DNA of 64,000 nucleotides from Symbiodinium natans (lineage: Eukaryota; Sar; Dinophyceae; Suessiales; Symbiodiniaceae), in NCBI GenBank assembly GCA_905221605.1, contig CAJNDS010001447.1, forward strand, positions 77,501 to 141,500. The letters run 5' to 3'. The position numbers and the translations under genes are program-made. Positions 1 to 10,002 of the stretch are shown here, piece after piece. The stretch's first letter is position 1. The number at the start of each line of letters is the position of its first letter. The notes beneath the pieces were generated by a model that searched no databases, was not told the DNA's origin, and saw only the letters and a list, made by a program, of their open reading frames with translations.

Positions 1-793
1 AGGGTTCAGGGTTCAGGGTTTAGGGTTTAGTGTTTAGGGTTTAGGGTTTAGGGCCTACAAGTTTGGGGTTGGGGTGTATAGGGTTTGCAAGCAGGGGCCC
101 ACCAGTTCTGAGTAGGGTTAGAAGGGTCACGAGATGGATTCTAAACCCTTATTCATTAAGTCATAATCTTAGCTTAGGGTTTAGGGTTTAGGGCTTAGGG
201 CCTTCAAGAAAAGGGCTAGAGTGCAGTGCTTCGGGTTTAGAGCCATAGGGTCCAGGGCTTCGGGTTTCTGAGTTTTAGGGTTCGCTTTAACAAACAAGCC
301 TCAACTAGCTGTTCCAGCAAGATGCTCCCGACCTCACCTTGATACAAAACTTTGACTCGGCGCCGAAACTCACCCAAAACCCTGCAAGTAGGAGCCCGCG
401 TGTTCAGTGGGGTTCTGGCCCTAAATGGAGCGACCGACAAAACCGTGCGTTCGCCGAACGTTGCGCAGCTTGCTTGCTGAGCCCCCCTATCGACTTTCGA
501 GGATCAGCACCCCGACAGATACAGCACTTGTTCGATTAGAGGGGTATTTTTTGGAGTGGGGCCCTATCGATTTTCGAGGAAATTTCCTCAAGATCAGAAG
601 GCATTCAACGTCGAGACAAGATCGGGTTTACAGTGTTTTTGTCCGATGCTCAAATAGGGGTTATAAGTCTTGTGATTGAGGTTCCAATCATTCCCTCCAG
701 AAACTTAGTAAAGTAAGGGGCCTACTTGTAGGCCCAAAACCCCCATAGGCTAAGCCCTAAACAACCTTAAATCCGACTAAACCCTAAAGGCAG

Positions 794-889
794 TCTATTG
801 ACCTCATCGAGGATGCCAAGAGTCTGGGAAGAAAGGCGCATCCACATCCCACCAGCACGGCGGTGCCGCCTGATGGCTTTCAGAATTAG
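794..889 (+). CDS. Exon-like island, terminal exon of unknown gene
   Basis: A 96-base segment opens directly after a CAG at 791-793 that follows telomere-like CCCTAAAGG. It reads 31 codons beginning SIDLIEDAKSLGRKAH and ends at a TAG at 887-889. The hydrophilic, Pro/His-rich composition suggests a real exon. Its last bases (CCTGATGGCTTTCAGAATTAGA) are repeated twice more downstream at 40-bp spacing, so the exon end seems to have been duplicated. I do not recognise the family, and no partner exon was placed. The reverse strand was not examined in detail for this island. Confidence 0.4.
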   Translation, partial: SIDLIEDAKSLGRKAHPHPTSTAVPPDGFQN

Positions 890-966
890 AGCACTTTAGG
901 CCTTGTAGCCTGATGGCTTTCAGAATTAGACCATTTTAGGGCTTATAGCCTGATGGCTTTCAGAAT
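869..966. repeat. Three 40-bp spaced copies of an exon end
   Basis: The motif CCTGATGGCTTTCAGAATT occurs at 869, 909 and 949, exactly 40 bp apart. The spacers are T/A/G-rich and telomere-like (CACTTTAGG, CATTTTAGGG). The first copy is the end of the exon-like island at 794-889. Confidence 0.8.
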
Positions 967-1199
967 TTAGAGATTTAGGGTTTATGGGAGGTTGACTGCG
1001 ACATGCTAAAGTAAGCTTAGTGCAATTTAGTGTTTTGAGTCTTTGGGCCTTCGCCTGGGAAGGTTCCAGGGTGCTCTGGAGCCTTGTGGTAAGGCTTCAG
1101 GGTTGAGAGGTTCGGGCTTCAGGGGTTGAGAGCTTCGTCCTGAACCCTATACCCTAAACCCCAAACCCTAAACTCAAAACCCTAAACCCTAAACCCTAA

Positions 1200-1314
1200 A
1201 TGGGGTATCAAGGTGGTAGCAGTGGTAACGCTGGGGCCCCCCCTGTCCGGAAGCAACAAGTCACTAACCCTTCATTCTATGTGCGTAGCCCTGACGCCCA
1301 GCCCTTAAGCTTGG
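1200..1314 (+). CDS. Exon-like island, possible first exon (starts ATG)
   Basis: The ATG at 1200-1202 lies at the edge of a CCCTAAA block. The frame runs 38 codons (MGYQGGSSGNAGAPPVRK, then a Tyr/Pro/Ser-rich stretch around FYVRSP) to a telomeric repeat. A GT at 1315-1316 (GTTTAGGG) is the natural donor, leaving phase 1. The Gly/Ser/Asn-rich then basic composition is protein-like and unlike the telomere-derived ORFs around it. The next exon was not located and no family is recognised. Confidence 0.5.
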
Positions 1315-1367
1315 GTTTAGGGTTTAGGGTTTAGGGTTTCGGGTTTCGGGTTTAGGGTTTAGGGTTT

Positions 1368-1413
1368 AACCCTAAATCCACGATTGTAACCGCAACCTTG
1401 AACCATTTTGGTT
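1368..1413. repeat. Left arm of a 45-bp inverted repeat (partner 3461-3506)
   Basis: The segment around CCACGATTGTAACCG and AACCTTGAACCATTTTGG is present in reverse complement at 3461-3506 with one mismatch. Telomeric repeat continues the symmetry outward from both arms. Confidence 0.85.
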
Positions 1414-1426
1414 TAGGGTTTAGGGT

Positions 1427-1523
1427 CTAACAGTCCTTGATAGAGGTTTTTTTTTTTTTTTTTTTTTTTAAGGGGGTGCTATAATCCCTATTAAGGACTG
1501 TTAGCATAAGGGGGAACGTCCCA
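1427..1523. mobile_element. MITE-like palindrome, family C, copy 1
   Basis: The left end CTAACAGTCCTTGATAG and right end CTATTAAGGACTGTTAG are inverted repeats, and CATAAGGGGGAACGTCCC continues beyond the right arm. The interior is mostly a run of about 22 T. The same termini occur at 13,827-13,920 and 36,604-36,672, so this is a dispersed family and not a chance hairpin. Confidence 0.7.
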
Positions 1524-1697
1524 ACCTTAAACCCTTAAAGCCCTAAACCCTTCCACACTTGACCCCCTGAACCCTCCAAACCCTCCTTCCCTAGACCCCC
1601 CCCCCCAAAAAAAAAAAACTAACCCCTAAACCCCAAACCCTATAAACCTAACAACTCCCCCCCCCCCCGCCCCCACAAAAAAAAAAAAAACACACAC

Positions 1698-1981
1698 GAA
1701 GCCCTAGCCGCAAGCCTAGCGCTGCCACAGCCCTGAGGAGCCAGGGGTAGAACTCGCGGTCGCGCCATCCCGCGCGTCGCTTCCACATCTGCTTTGCCAT
1801 GGCGCACCAGAGGACGCGCGTGGGCCCCCTGGCCCCTGTGGGTCTATTGGGAGACCCTAAACCCTAAGCCCTACAGCGCCGGCTGGGTAGAAATTCGCTG
1901 CCCGTAGAACTTGATTAAGGCTTCGGAACGTTGTCTGGGCTGTGCAGGTACTTGGGGCTCAGGGATTCGGGTTTCGCGCTT
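1698..1981 (-). CDS. Two exon-like segments of unknown minus-strand gene
   Basis: On the minus strand a segment opens after CCGCAG at 1982-1984 and reads KRETRIPEPQVPAQPRQR then SEALIKFYGQRIS. It either stops at TAG (1871-1873) or uses the GT at 1874-1873 as donor. With that donor, a 31-base telomere-like gap (1844-1874, GTAGGGCTTAGGG...CCAATAG) is removed. The frame then continues in phase through 1843-1698, reading VLWCAMAKQMWKRR and REFYPWLLR, to a second donor GTGTGTG at 1697. A 31-base intron would be extremely short, so the join is tentative while the first segment is stronger. The exon-2 composition (basic, Trp-rich) is protein-like. Family unknown. Confidence 0.45.
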
Positions 1982-3460
1982 CTGCGGATCTCGGAGGATT
2001 AGGGGGCTTGATCCCCAAACCCTAAACCCTAAAGGTCTGGTGGTGTTCAGGCTTGAGTCATTGCGGGGTTTGCGGCTTGAGGAACCCGGAGCTACCTTGA
2101 CGCGCCTTTCCGAGCTCGACCCTTTTGTTCGGGTTTTGGAATTAGGGTTTAGGTTTCGGGCTTAGGGTCTAGGGTCAAAGCCACCATCCCCGATCCACTT
2201 CTCCCCCCCCGCCCCCCTCCCCCCCCCCCTCGGTTGAGGGTCTAGGGTTTAAGGTTTAAGGTTTAGGGCCCCCCCCCCCGCCGGCTGTCCCAGCAGAGGA
2301 GTCGGTGATGGAGCGCCAGCTGCTCTAGCCTCTCTTCAGGATGTGTGTGTTTTGAGTTGCGGTTAGGGCTTGTCAAGGTTCAGGATTCGTAGAGAGGTGT
2401 AAGGCTGCCCCACCTTGGTCCACTGTGGATGCAGCTAGCTCTACGAGTAGGGCCCCATAAGTGAGTTGGGTTATCTGATTTATGTCAAGGTCCCGGCCCG
2501 GAGGCTCCGAATTTGGATGCCTTGGTCTCTTGGCTTAGCCGGACCTTGTGATTAGAAAGGCTGACCTCATCCATTCCAACCGGCCCGAAACCATTAATTC
2601 CCTTTGAGGAAACCCTTTGAAAAATTGGTTTCGGTCAATCCGACAAGGGGGTGGTCCAGGAGCCCCCTCGGCCCCGGAATGGCACTGATTTGGGACCCTG
2701 TTTTATGTCAAGGCCCTGGCCCGGAGGCTCCGAATTGGGAAAAATCATATGGACCCCTTTTGAATTCAGATAAGCTCATCCATTTTAAATCCATATGGAT
2801 CCCTTTTAAATTTATATAAACTCCTACAAACACCCGTTGCTGCTAAACAGGGCAAAATCCAGCCTCGACTGTTCAGGGGCGGGGGGCCCAACACTAAACA
2901 GGGTTCAACATTAAACCCTAAGCCCCAGCTTGCCGAGGGGCTGTGGAGTGGATGCTCCGGGCGCCCACATCGCTGGGGACCTCGGCAGCACTGGAGTGGG
3001 TGTAGGGTTTGGGGTTGGGTTCAGGGTTTAGGGTTCAGGGTTTCCGGTTCAGGGTTTAGGGTTCAAGGTTGAGTGTTTAGGGTTTAGGGTTTCGGGTTTC
3101 GGGTTTAGGAAGGAGGGGGAAGAATAGACTCGTTAAAGGGCTTAGGGTTTTTGGGGTTTAGGGTTTAGGGTTTGAGTTTAGGGTTTAGGTACTATATACC
3201 TTCATTGATATTCGCGTCTTGCGGGGTATGTGGTTTTGAACCCAGGACTCTTTCCGCTTCTTGGAGAGGTGGCTATTTGGCCCGCAGAGGCTGCAGAAGT
3301 TTGGGGTCTAGTCCATAGGGCTAAACCCTATATCTCCTAAATCGTCTAAACCCTAAACTCTAAGCCCTAAACCCGAACGCACCCACCGATAACAGTAATA
3401 TAAACCTGTCTCATATGGGTTTAGGGCTGGGTTATAGGGCGGAAAGGATTTTAGGGGCTG

Positions 3461-3506
3461 AACCAAAATGGTTCAAGGTTACGGTTACAATCGTGGATTT
3501 AGGGTT
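3461..3506. repeat. Right arm of the 45-bp inverted repeat
   Basis: This is the reverse complement of 1368-1413 apart from one G/A difference. A (CCCTAAA)n array follows it at 3505-3620. Confidence 0.85.
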
Positions 3507-3620
3507 AAACCCTAAACCCTAAACCCTAAACCCTAAACCCTAAACCCTAAACCCTAAACCCTAAACCCTAAACTAAACCCTAAACCCTAAACCCTAAACC
3601 CTAAACCCTAAACCCTAAAC
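3505..3620 (-). repeat. (CCCTAAA)n telomeric-repeat block
   Basis: About sixteen near-perfect CCCTAAA units with one truncated unit. The block is internal to the window, flanked by unique sequence on both sides, so it is not a chromosome end here. Confidence 0.95.
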
Positions 3621-4059
3621 CGGAGGGGAAAGGATCGGCCATGTGACACAGAGAGGTGCAATTCTCTTGGCTGCACCCAGGAGGGTAGCTATAAATTAAA
3701 CTTTTAGCTGCCTGAATAAGAAACCCAATAAGCCCAAAAAAAGTAAGGATCTAAAGTTACAGTAAAATACCACAAAGTTCTCGTCTCCAAGGATGTAAGG
3801 GTTGTACAACAAGGAACTCAATTTCAGGGCCCACACTTCGAACCCTAAACAGTCGTACCAAGAACCCGTATTCCCCCGTGCCTTTAAAAGAAGGCCAAGC
3901 ACAGGGCACCACTGGTGCTACCAAGAACTCAGAATAGGGTGATTCTGATTAGGTACTACAATTGTGAGTATACCAAAAAAACGGTTCAACTCAGAAGGTT
4001 TAGGGTTTAGCGTTTAGGGTTTAGGGTTTTTTAGGGTTTAGGGTATAGGGTTTAGGGTT

Positions 4060-4192
4060 AGGGTTTGGGTTTTGGGTTTTGGGTTTTGGGTTTTGGGTTT
4101 TGGGTTTTGGGTTTTGGGTTTTGGGTTGTGGGTTTTGGGTTTTGGGTTTTGGGTTTTGGGTTCTGGGTTCTGGGTTTTGGGTTTTGGGTTTA
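4060..4192 (+). repeat. (GGGTTTT)n telomere-variant array
   Basis: A run of GGGTTTT units, with some GGGTTCT and GGGTTGT, replaces the usual GGGTTTA. It is bordered upstream by ordinary TTTAGGG units. Variant units clustered in one block suggest local amplification. Confidence 0.9.
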
Positions 4193-4599
4193 GATGAATT
4201 TTCGTCAACTCTCGAGATTTCGCCGTTTACTTGGCTTGAAAGCAGGTCCAGGGCTTCATTGTAGGGTTCATAAGGGGGGGGGGGGGGGGGGGGGGTTAGG
4301 GTTTAGGATTTAGGGCTGAGGGTTTAGGGTTCAAGGGGGGGTTTAGGGTTTAGGGTCTAGGGTTTAGGAAGCCCTACAAACCGTAGAAGCCCTGTACCCT
4401 ATAAATCCGACTAAGCCGCAATTATACACTTAACCCTATAAAAACAAATCGTGAACCCTAAAAGAACCCTAAACCCCAAAACTCCTCTAAACCCAAAAAA
4501 ATACTATGAACCCTGTAAATACCCTGCGAGCTGCAACCGTGCATAGCCAAAAGCCTGAAAGAACAACAAAACTAGAAGACGATTGGCCCGAAAGCATCG

Positions 4600-4880
4600 A
4601 TTTGCCGTGCATTGAGTCTATGCACTTGACTCTGTGCGCTCGAACTGTATGCACTTGGACAAGTGTATATATGCACTTAAAAGTGTATGCGCTTATATGG
4701 TTGCATACTCACTTGTATACTGCACTTGTACACTGGATGTGTATGCACTTGAACTGCATGGCGTTCAAGTGTGTTGAGTTGAATGCCATGCGCTTGTGGT
4801 CAACTCTATACACTTCATTGGCATTCAATAGATCTGAAGTAAACGGACTTGAACTGTATGCACTTCACTTGCATGCACCC
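4600..4880. repeat. Degenerate TATGCACTT-type repeats
   Basis: Motifs such as TGCACTTGACT, TGTATGCACTT and TATGCACTTCACTT recur irregularly. They match the core of the well-ordered 14-bp array at 10,640-10,970, of which this looks like an older copy. A 141-codon frame across it is Cys/His/Leu-rich because of the repeat and is not called as a gene. Confidence 0.6.
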
Positions 4881-5299
4881 GACTCGGCTGCGTCCTATCC
4901 ACGCAATGCATTAGCTAAGACAGCGTGCTAACATTTGGGGCTGTATCACGTGGGTCCAATGAGCGGCATGTCATGCTCATTCCAATGAGACACGCCGTGT
5001 CATGTCCTTTTTTGCAGCAGCTTCGAGAGTGCGCATGACCAAAGGCACTGACTGACATGTCCAGGGTGAGGCTTCTGCCGTGCCCAGCGCAGGCGCACCT
5101 TCTGCAAGACAGCGTCGAGTACGCAGCGCCGGGGTCAGGCTCGGGCAACTGGACATTCGCAAAACTAGACCCTATATAGTCTCGAGTGAAACGCCTGCGA
5201 GAAGAAATTCAAGCATCAGTCACACACGTGCTGTACATTGCAAAGCCTAAGTTCTACAGCGCTGACAAGTGAATATGTCCACATCCTTAGAAGACGTTG

Positions 5300-5989
5300 C
5301 TACACATCGGAGAAGCTCACGGTCAATGCGCGAGGGCGTTGCCAGCCAAGCATTGTCTTGCCGTCAGCAGGTATGGGCTCTAGCTCCCTCGCACTGCCCA
5401 CCCCCCAGCCGAAGATGGGACCATCGCCCAGATTCGACCAGGCATATTTGCCACCCTGCCTGATTCGCGTCTGTGCTCGAAAGACTTCAAACTCCTCTAG
5501 GTCAGCAAACTGGAAACAGCCATTGAATCGAAGCAAGCCAATGACACGAAAATGTTCTGGCGGTGGGCCCACATCGATAGCGCAGTCAGCACCGTCTGTG
5601 GAACGCTGGCCAGGAGTCTCAATGAGGAATACATCTTGTCCTGCAGTGAAACAGGGGTACTTACCCAGCGGATATTTGCGGACCTCGATGGTTTTCACCC
5701 CAGCTATGATGAGCCGACCCCAAGGGTACTGAATGTTTATTCCACACAGACACAGTGGAAGCAAACTGGCAGAGCCCGTCTTCAGTCGCTGCGCTGTCAA
5801 ACGCAGCTCGCGGTAAGAAGATGCGGCGCGCAGCGCCTCCAGGTCAGCCTCGGCTTCGTCCTTGCAAGAACGCTGCGGGCCCAAAACATTGCGCTCGCCG
5901 ATGTGGACACGCGCCCTCCAGCCCGTGCCATGCGCAGCGACGCAGCCGAGCTCAGACAAGGCAGGCCGCTTCCTACCACGGCCGGTCAT
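5300..5989 (-). CDS. ASCH (PUA-like) domain protein
   Basis: An uninterrupted minus-strand frame of about 229 residues. I take the ATG at 5989 (MTGRGRKRPALSEL) as the start, although the frame is open four codons further. Residues 1-75 are basic and low in order. The C-terminal part has the ASCH pattern: a hydrophobic strand and basic helix INIQYPWGRLIIAGVKTIE followed by VRKYPL, then strands QDVFLIETPG, EHFRVIGLLRF and a late GWGVG/ARELEPIP segment. ASCH folds belong to the PUA superfamily and are generally linked to RNA binding. A role here is inferred from fold only. The frame ends at TAG 5300; splicing near ALTVS is possible. The gene is followed upstream, at 6.05 kb, by the satellite locus. 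Confidence in coding is high, in the domain moderate. Confidence 0.75.
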   Translation of the reverse strand: MTGRGRKRPALSELGCVAAHGTGWRARVHIGERNVLGPQRSCKDEAEADLEALRAASSYRELRLTAQRLKTGSASLLPLCLCGINIQYPWGRLIIAGVKTIEVRKYPLGKYPCFTAGQDVFLIETPGQRSTDGADCAIDVGPPPEHFRVIGLLRFNGCFQFADLEEFEVFRAQTRIRQGGKYAWSNLGDGPIFGWGVGSARELEPIPADGKTMLGWQRPRALTVSFSDV

Positions 5990-6049
5990 CCGCGCCGCCA
6001 ATCCTATCTACTGTGCACACAACGTCAGTAGAGCCAAACCTTGATCTCA

Positions 6050-6185
6050 CATGCAAGGTTGAGAGACGAAGTCCGCTTCCATGATATTTGCGAGGTTTTC
6101 AAGCACGCGGAATTCCGCTTCCATGCTATCGCACGCCGGGAAATGAAATAACCATGTTTTTTGCGATGTTTTCGCACGCCCCGCG
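6050..6185. repeat. Left border copies of the 42-bp satellite family
   Basis: Diverged units of the type TCCATGATATTTGCGAGGTTTTC and GGAATTCCGCTTCCATGCT resemble the units at 8.9-9.6 kb more than the adjacent 6.2-8.2 kb units. The subfamily order is therefore B-A-C-B across the locus. Confidence 0.7.
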
Positions 6186-8170
6186 CTGGAGCACCATGTG
6201 ATTTTGCGAAATCGGGGACCATGGTATTTGCGATGGTTTTGGAACCAGCGAATTCGGGGACCAGGGTATTTGCGATGCTTTTGGAAGAGCGAATTCGGGG
6301 ACCATGGTTTTCGCGATGGTTTTTGAAACCAGCGAACTCGGGGACCATGGTATTTGCCATGCGTTTGGAACCGGCGAATACGGGGACCATGGTGTTTGCA
6401 GCGAATTCGAGGACCATGGTATTTGCCATCGATGGTTTTGGAACCAGCAAATTCGGTGATCGTGGTATTTGCGATGGTTTTGGAACCAGCGAATTCGGGG
6501 ACCATGTTATTTGCGATGGTTTTGGAACCAGCGAATTCGGGGACCATGGTATTAATAATTTGCGATGCTTTTGGAACCAGCGAATTCGGGGACCATGGTA
6601 TTTGCCATGCGTTTGGAACCAGCGAATTCGGGGACCATGGTATTTGCGATGGTTTTGGAAACAGCGAATTCGGGGACCATGGTATTTGCGATGCTTTTGG
6701 AAACAGCGAATTCGGGGACCATGGTATTTGCGATGCTTTTGGAACCAGCGAATTCAGGGACCATGGTATTTGCGATGGTTTTGGAACCAGCCACGGAAGC
6801 TCCTTGCGATGGTTTTGGAAACAGCGAATTCGGGGACCATGGTATTTGCGATGCTTTTGGAAGCAGCAAATTCGGGGACCATGGTATTTGCCATGCGTTT
6901 GGAACCAGCGAATTCGGGAACCATGGTATTTGCGATGGTTTTGGAAACAGCGAACTCGGGGACCGTGGTATTTGCGATGCTTTTGGAAACAGCGAACTCG
7001 GGGACCATGGTATTTGCGATGCTTTTGGAACCAGCGAATTCGGGGACCATTGTATTTGCGATGGTTTTGGAACCAGCCACGGAAGCTCCTTGCGATGGTT
7101 TTGGAAACAGCGAATTCGGGGACCGTGGTTTTTGCGATGCTTTTGGAAGCAGTGAATTCGGGGACCATGGTATTTGCAACGCGTTTGGAACCAGCGAATT
7201 CGGGGACCATGGTATTTGCGATGCTTTTGGCACCAGCGAATTCGGGGGTCATGGTATTTGCGATGCTTTTGGAAATAGCGAATTCGGGGACCATGGTATT
7301 TGCGATGCTTTTGGAACCAGCGAATTCGGGGACCATGGTATTTGCGATGGTTTTGGAACCCAGCCACGGAAGCTCCTTGCGATGGTTTTGGAAACAGCGA
7401 ATTCGGGGACCATGGTATTTGCGATGCTTTTGGAAGCAGCGAATTCGGGGACCATGGTATTTGCCATGCGTTTGGAACCAGCGAATTCGGGGACCATGGT
7501 ATTTGCGATGCTTTTGGCACCAGTGAATTCGGGGGTCATGGTATTTGCGATGCTTTTGGAAATAGCGAATTCGGGGACCATGGTATTTGCGATGGTTTTG
7601 GAACCAGCGAATTCGGGGACAATGGTTTTCGCGCCGGTTTTTGAAACCAGCGAATTCGGGGACCATGGTATTTGCGATGCTTTTGGAACCAGCGAATTCG
7701 GGGACCATGGTATTTGCCATGCGTTTGGAACCAGCGAATTCGGGGAAACAGCGAATTCGGGGACCATGGTATTTGCGATGCTTTTGGAAACAGCGAATTC
7801 GGGGACCATGGTATTTGCGATGCTTTTGGAACCAGCGAATTCGGGGACCATGGTATTTGCGATGGTTTTGGAACCAGCCACGGAAGCTCCTTGCGATGGT
7901 TTTGGAAACAGCGACTTCGGGGACCATGGTATTTGCGATGCTTTTGGAAGCAGCAAATTCGGGGACCATGGTATTTGCCATGCGTTTGGAACCAGCGAAT
8001 TCGGGGACCATGGTATTTGCGATGGTTTTGGAACCAGCGAATTCGGGGACCATGGTATTTGCGATGCTTTTGGAAGCAGCGAATTCGGGGACCATGGTAT
8101 TTGCGATGCTTTTGAAAACAGCGACTTCGGGGACTATGGTATTTGCGATGCTTTCGAAAACAGCGAATTC
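6185..8170. repeat. 42-bp satellite, subfamily A (about 45 units)
   Basis: The unit is GCGAATTCGGGGACCATGG then TATTTGCGATGCTTTTGGAA-CCA, 42 bp long. Positions 28-42 vary between GATGGTTTTGG, GATGCTTTTGG and CATGCGTTTGG in a recurring order, giving a higher-order repeat of several units. A 26-base insert, CAGCCACGGAAGCTCCT, punctuates the array and is shared with the 61-bp repeat further right. Because 42 is a multiple of three and the unit lacks stops, long frames exist on both strands (for example 737 codons on plus, 722 on minus). The frames therefore do not identify a gene. Confidence 0.95.
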
Positions 8171-8385
8171 GAAAACATCGTCCCCAAGTTGTTTGCGAGG
8201 ATTTCGAAGCTCCACAATTCCGCGCCCACGTTATTTACGAGGATTTCGAAGCCTCACAGTTCCGAGCCCACGTTATTTGCAAGGGTTTCGAAGCCCGAGA
8301 ATTCCGCGCCCACGTTATTTGCTAGGTTTTCAAAGCCCCAGAATTCCGCGCCCATGTTATTTGCGAGGTTTTGAAAGCCCCGGCG
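8165..8385. repeat. 42-bp satellite, subfamily C
   Basis: Five units of the form GAATTCCGCGCCCACGTTAT then TTGCGAGGATTTCGAAGCCC. They align with subfamily A at GAATTC, TTATTTGCGA and the following T-run, but have a distinct middle. Confidence 0.85.
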
Positions 8386-8429
8386 TACTACGTCTGTACT
8401 ACAAAAGTCGACTTTCCAGCCACGGAAGC

Positions 8430-8640
8430 TCCGGGTGTGGGGACCATGGTATTTGCGATGGTTTTGGAACCAGCGAATTCGGGGACCATGGTATTCGCGA
8501 TGGTTTTGGGGAACCAGCGAGGTCGGGGACCATGGTTGTCGCGATGGTTTTGGAACCAGCGAATTCGGGGACCATGGTATTTGCGATGCTTTTGGAACCA
8601 GGACCATGGTATTTGCGATGGTTTTGGAAAAACCAGCAAA
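8430..8640. repeat. Second short block of subfamily A 42-bp units
   Basis: Five or so A-type units (GAATTCGGGGACCATGG...) follow a lone 61-bp unit at about 8380-8435. The locus is thus interleaved, not a single simple array. Confidence 0.85.
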
Positions 8641-8659
8641 AGACAAAAACATCCCCGTG

Positions 8660-9650
8660 TCTTCACGCGCGCGGAAGTCCGTTACCGTGCTATTTGCGGT
8701 GTTTTCAAGCGTGCAGATGTCCGTTACCGTGCTCTTTGCGGTGTTTTTCAAGCGCCCAGATGTCCGTTACCATGCTATTTGCGGTGTTTTTCAGGCGCCC
8801 AGATGTCCGTTACCATGCTATTTGCGGTGTTTTCCACCACCCAGATGTCCGTCACCATGCTATTTGCGGTGTTTTTCAGCGCCCAGATGTCCGTTACCAT
8901 GCTATTTGTGGTGTTTTCAAGCATGTCCGGAATTCCGCTTCCATGCTATTTGCGAGGTTTTCGCATGTCCGGAATTCCACTTCCATGCTATTTGCGGTGT
9001 TTTCATGCGCCCAAATGTCCGTTACCATGCTACTTGCGGTGTTTTCAAGCGCCCAGATGCCCGTTACCATGCTCTTTGCGGTGTTTTCTAGCATGTCCGG
9101 AATTCCGCTTCCATGCTATTTGCGAGGTTTTCGCATGTCCGGAATTCCGCTTCCATGCTATTTGCGAGGTTTTCAAGCATGTCCGGAATTCCGCTTCCAT
9201 GCTATTTGCGAGGCTTTCGCATGTCCGGAATTCCGCTTCCATGCTATTTGCGGTGTTTTCATGCGCCCAGATGTCCGTTACCATGCTACTTGCGGTGTTT
9301 TCAAGCGCCCAGATGTCCGTTACCATGCTCTTTGCGGTGTTTTCAAGCATGTCCGGAATTCCGCTTCCATGCTATTTGCGAGGTTTTCGCATGTCCGGAA
9401 TTCCGCTTCCATGCTATTTGCGAGGTTTTCAAGCATGTCCGGAATTCCGCTTCCATGCCATTTGCGAGGTTTTCGCATGTCCGGAATTCCGCTGCCATGC
9501 TATTTGCGGTGTTTTCAAGCGCCCAGATGTCCGTTACCGTGCTATTTGCGGTGTTTTCGCGCGCGCGGAATTCGGCTTCCATGCTATTTGCGGTGTTTTC
9601 AAGCGCCCAGATGTCCGTTACCATGCTATTTTGCGGTGTTTTCAGACGCC
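8660..9650. repeat. 42-bp satellite, subfamily B
   Basis: About 24 units alternate between ATGTCCGTTACCATGCTATT (then TGCGGTGTTTTCAAGCGCCC) and GGAATTCCGCTTCCATGCT (then ATTTGCGAGGTTTTC). The two variants occur in short runs, for example pairs with a CATGTCC linker at 9090-9250 and again at 9345-9500, indicating segmental duplication inside the array. The frames are open on both strands. Confidence 0.93.
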
Positions 9651-9654
9651 CGGG

Positions 9655-10000
9655 GCGTCCGCAGCGTACTACATCTGTACTACAAAAAGTCGACTTTCCA
9701 GCCACGGAAGCTCCGCGCGGAAGCTCCGGGCGTCCCCGACGTACTACATTTGTACTACAAAAGTCGACTATCCAGCCACGGAAGCTCCGGGTGTCCGCGG
9801 CGTACTACATTTGTAATACAAAAGTCGACTTTCCTGCCACGGAAGCTCCGGGTGTCCGCGGCGTACTACGTTTGTACTACAAAAGTCTACTTTCCAGCCA
9901 CGGAAGCTCCGGGTGTCCCCGGCGTACTACGTCTGTACTACAAAACTCGACTTTCCAGCCACGGAAGCTCCGCGTGTCCGTACTACAAAAGTCGACTTTG
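9655..10000. repeat. 61-bp satellite (about 6 units)
   Basis: The unit starts GTACTACRTYTGTACTACAA, continues AAGTCGACTTTCCAGCCACG and ends GAAGCTCCGGGTGTCC-CGGC. Starts at 9741, 9802, 9863 and 9924 give a period of exactly 61. A solitary copy lies at 8380-8435. GTACTAC occurs twice per unit as a short direct repeat. The CCAGCCACGGAAGCTCC segment is the punctuation insert of the subfamily A array. Confidence 0.93.
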
Positions 10001-10002
10001 GC

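Noticed and set aside
1-60. Window start as a chromosome end
   Set aside because: The first bases are telomere-like but degenerate (TTCAGGG, TTTAGTG), and denser, more perfect arrays lie throughout the interior in both orientations.
4079-4264. ORF reading GFGFWVLGFGFWVLG repeats
   Set aside because: Direct translation of the GGGTTTT variant array.
6185-9650. CRISPR array
   Set aside because: Units are contiguous 42-mers without unique spacers, in a eukaryotic context.
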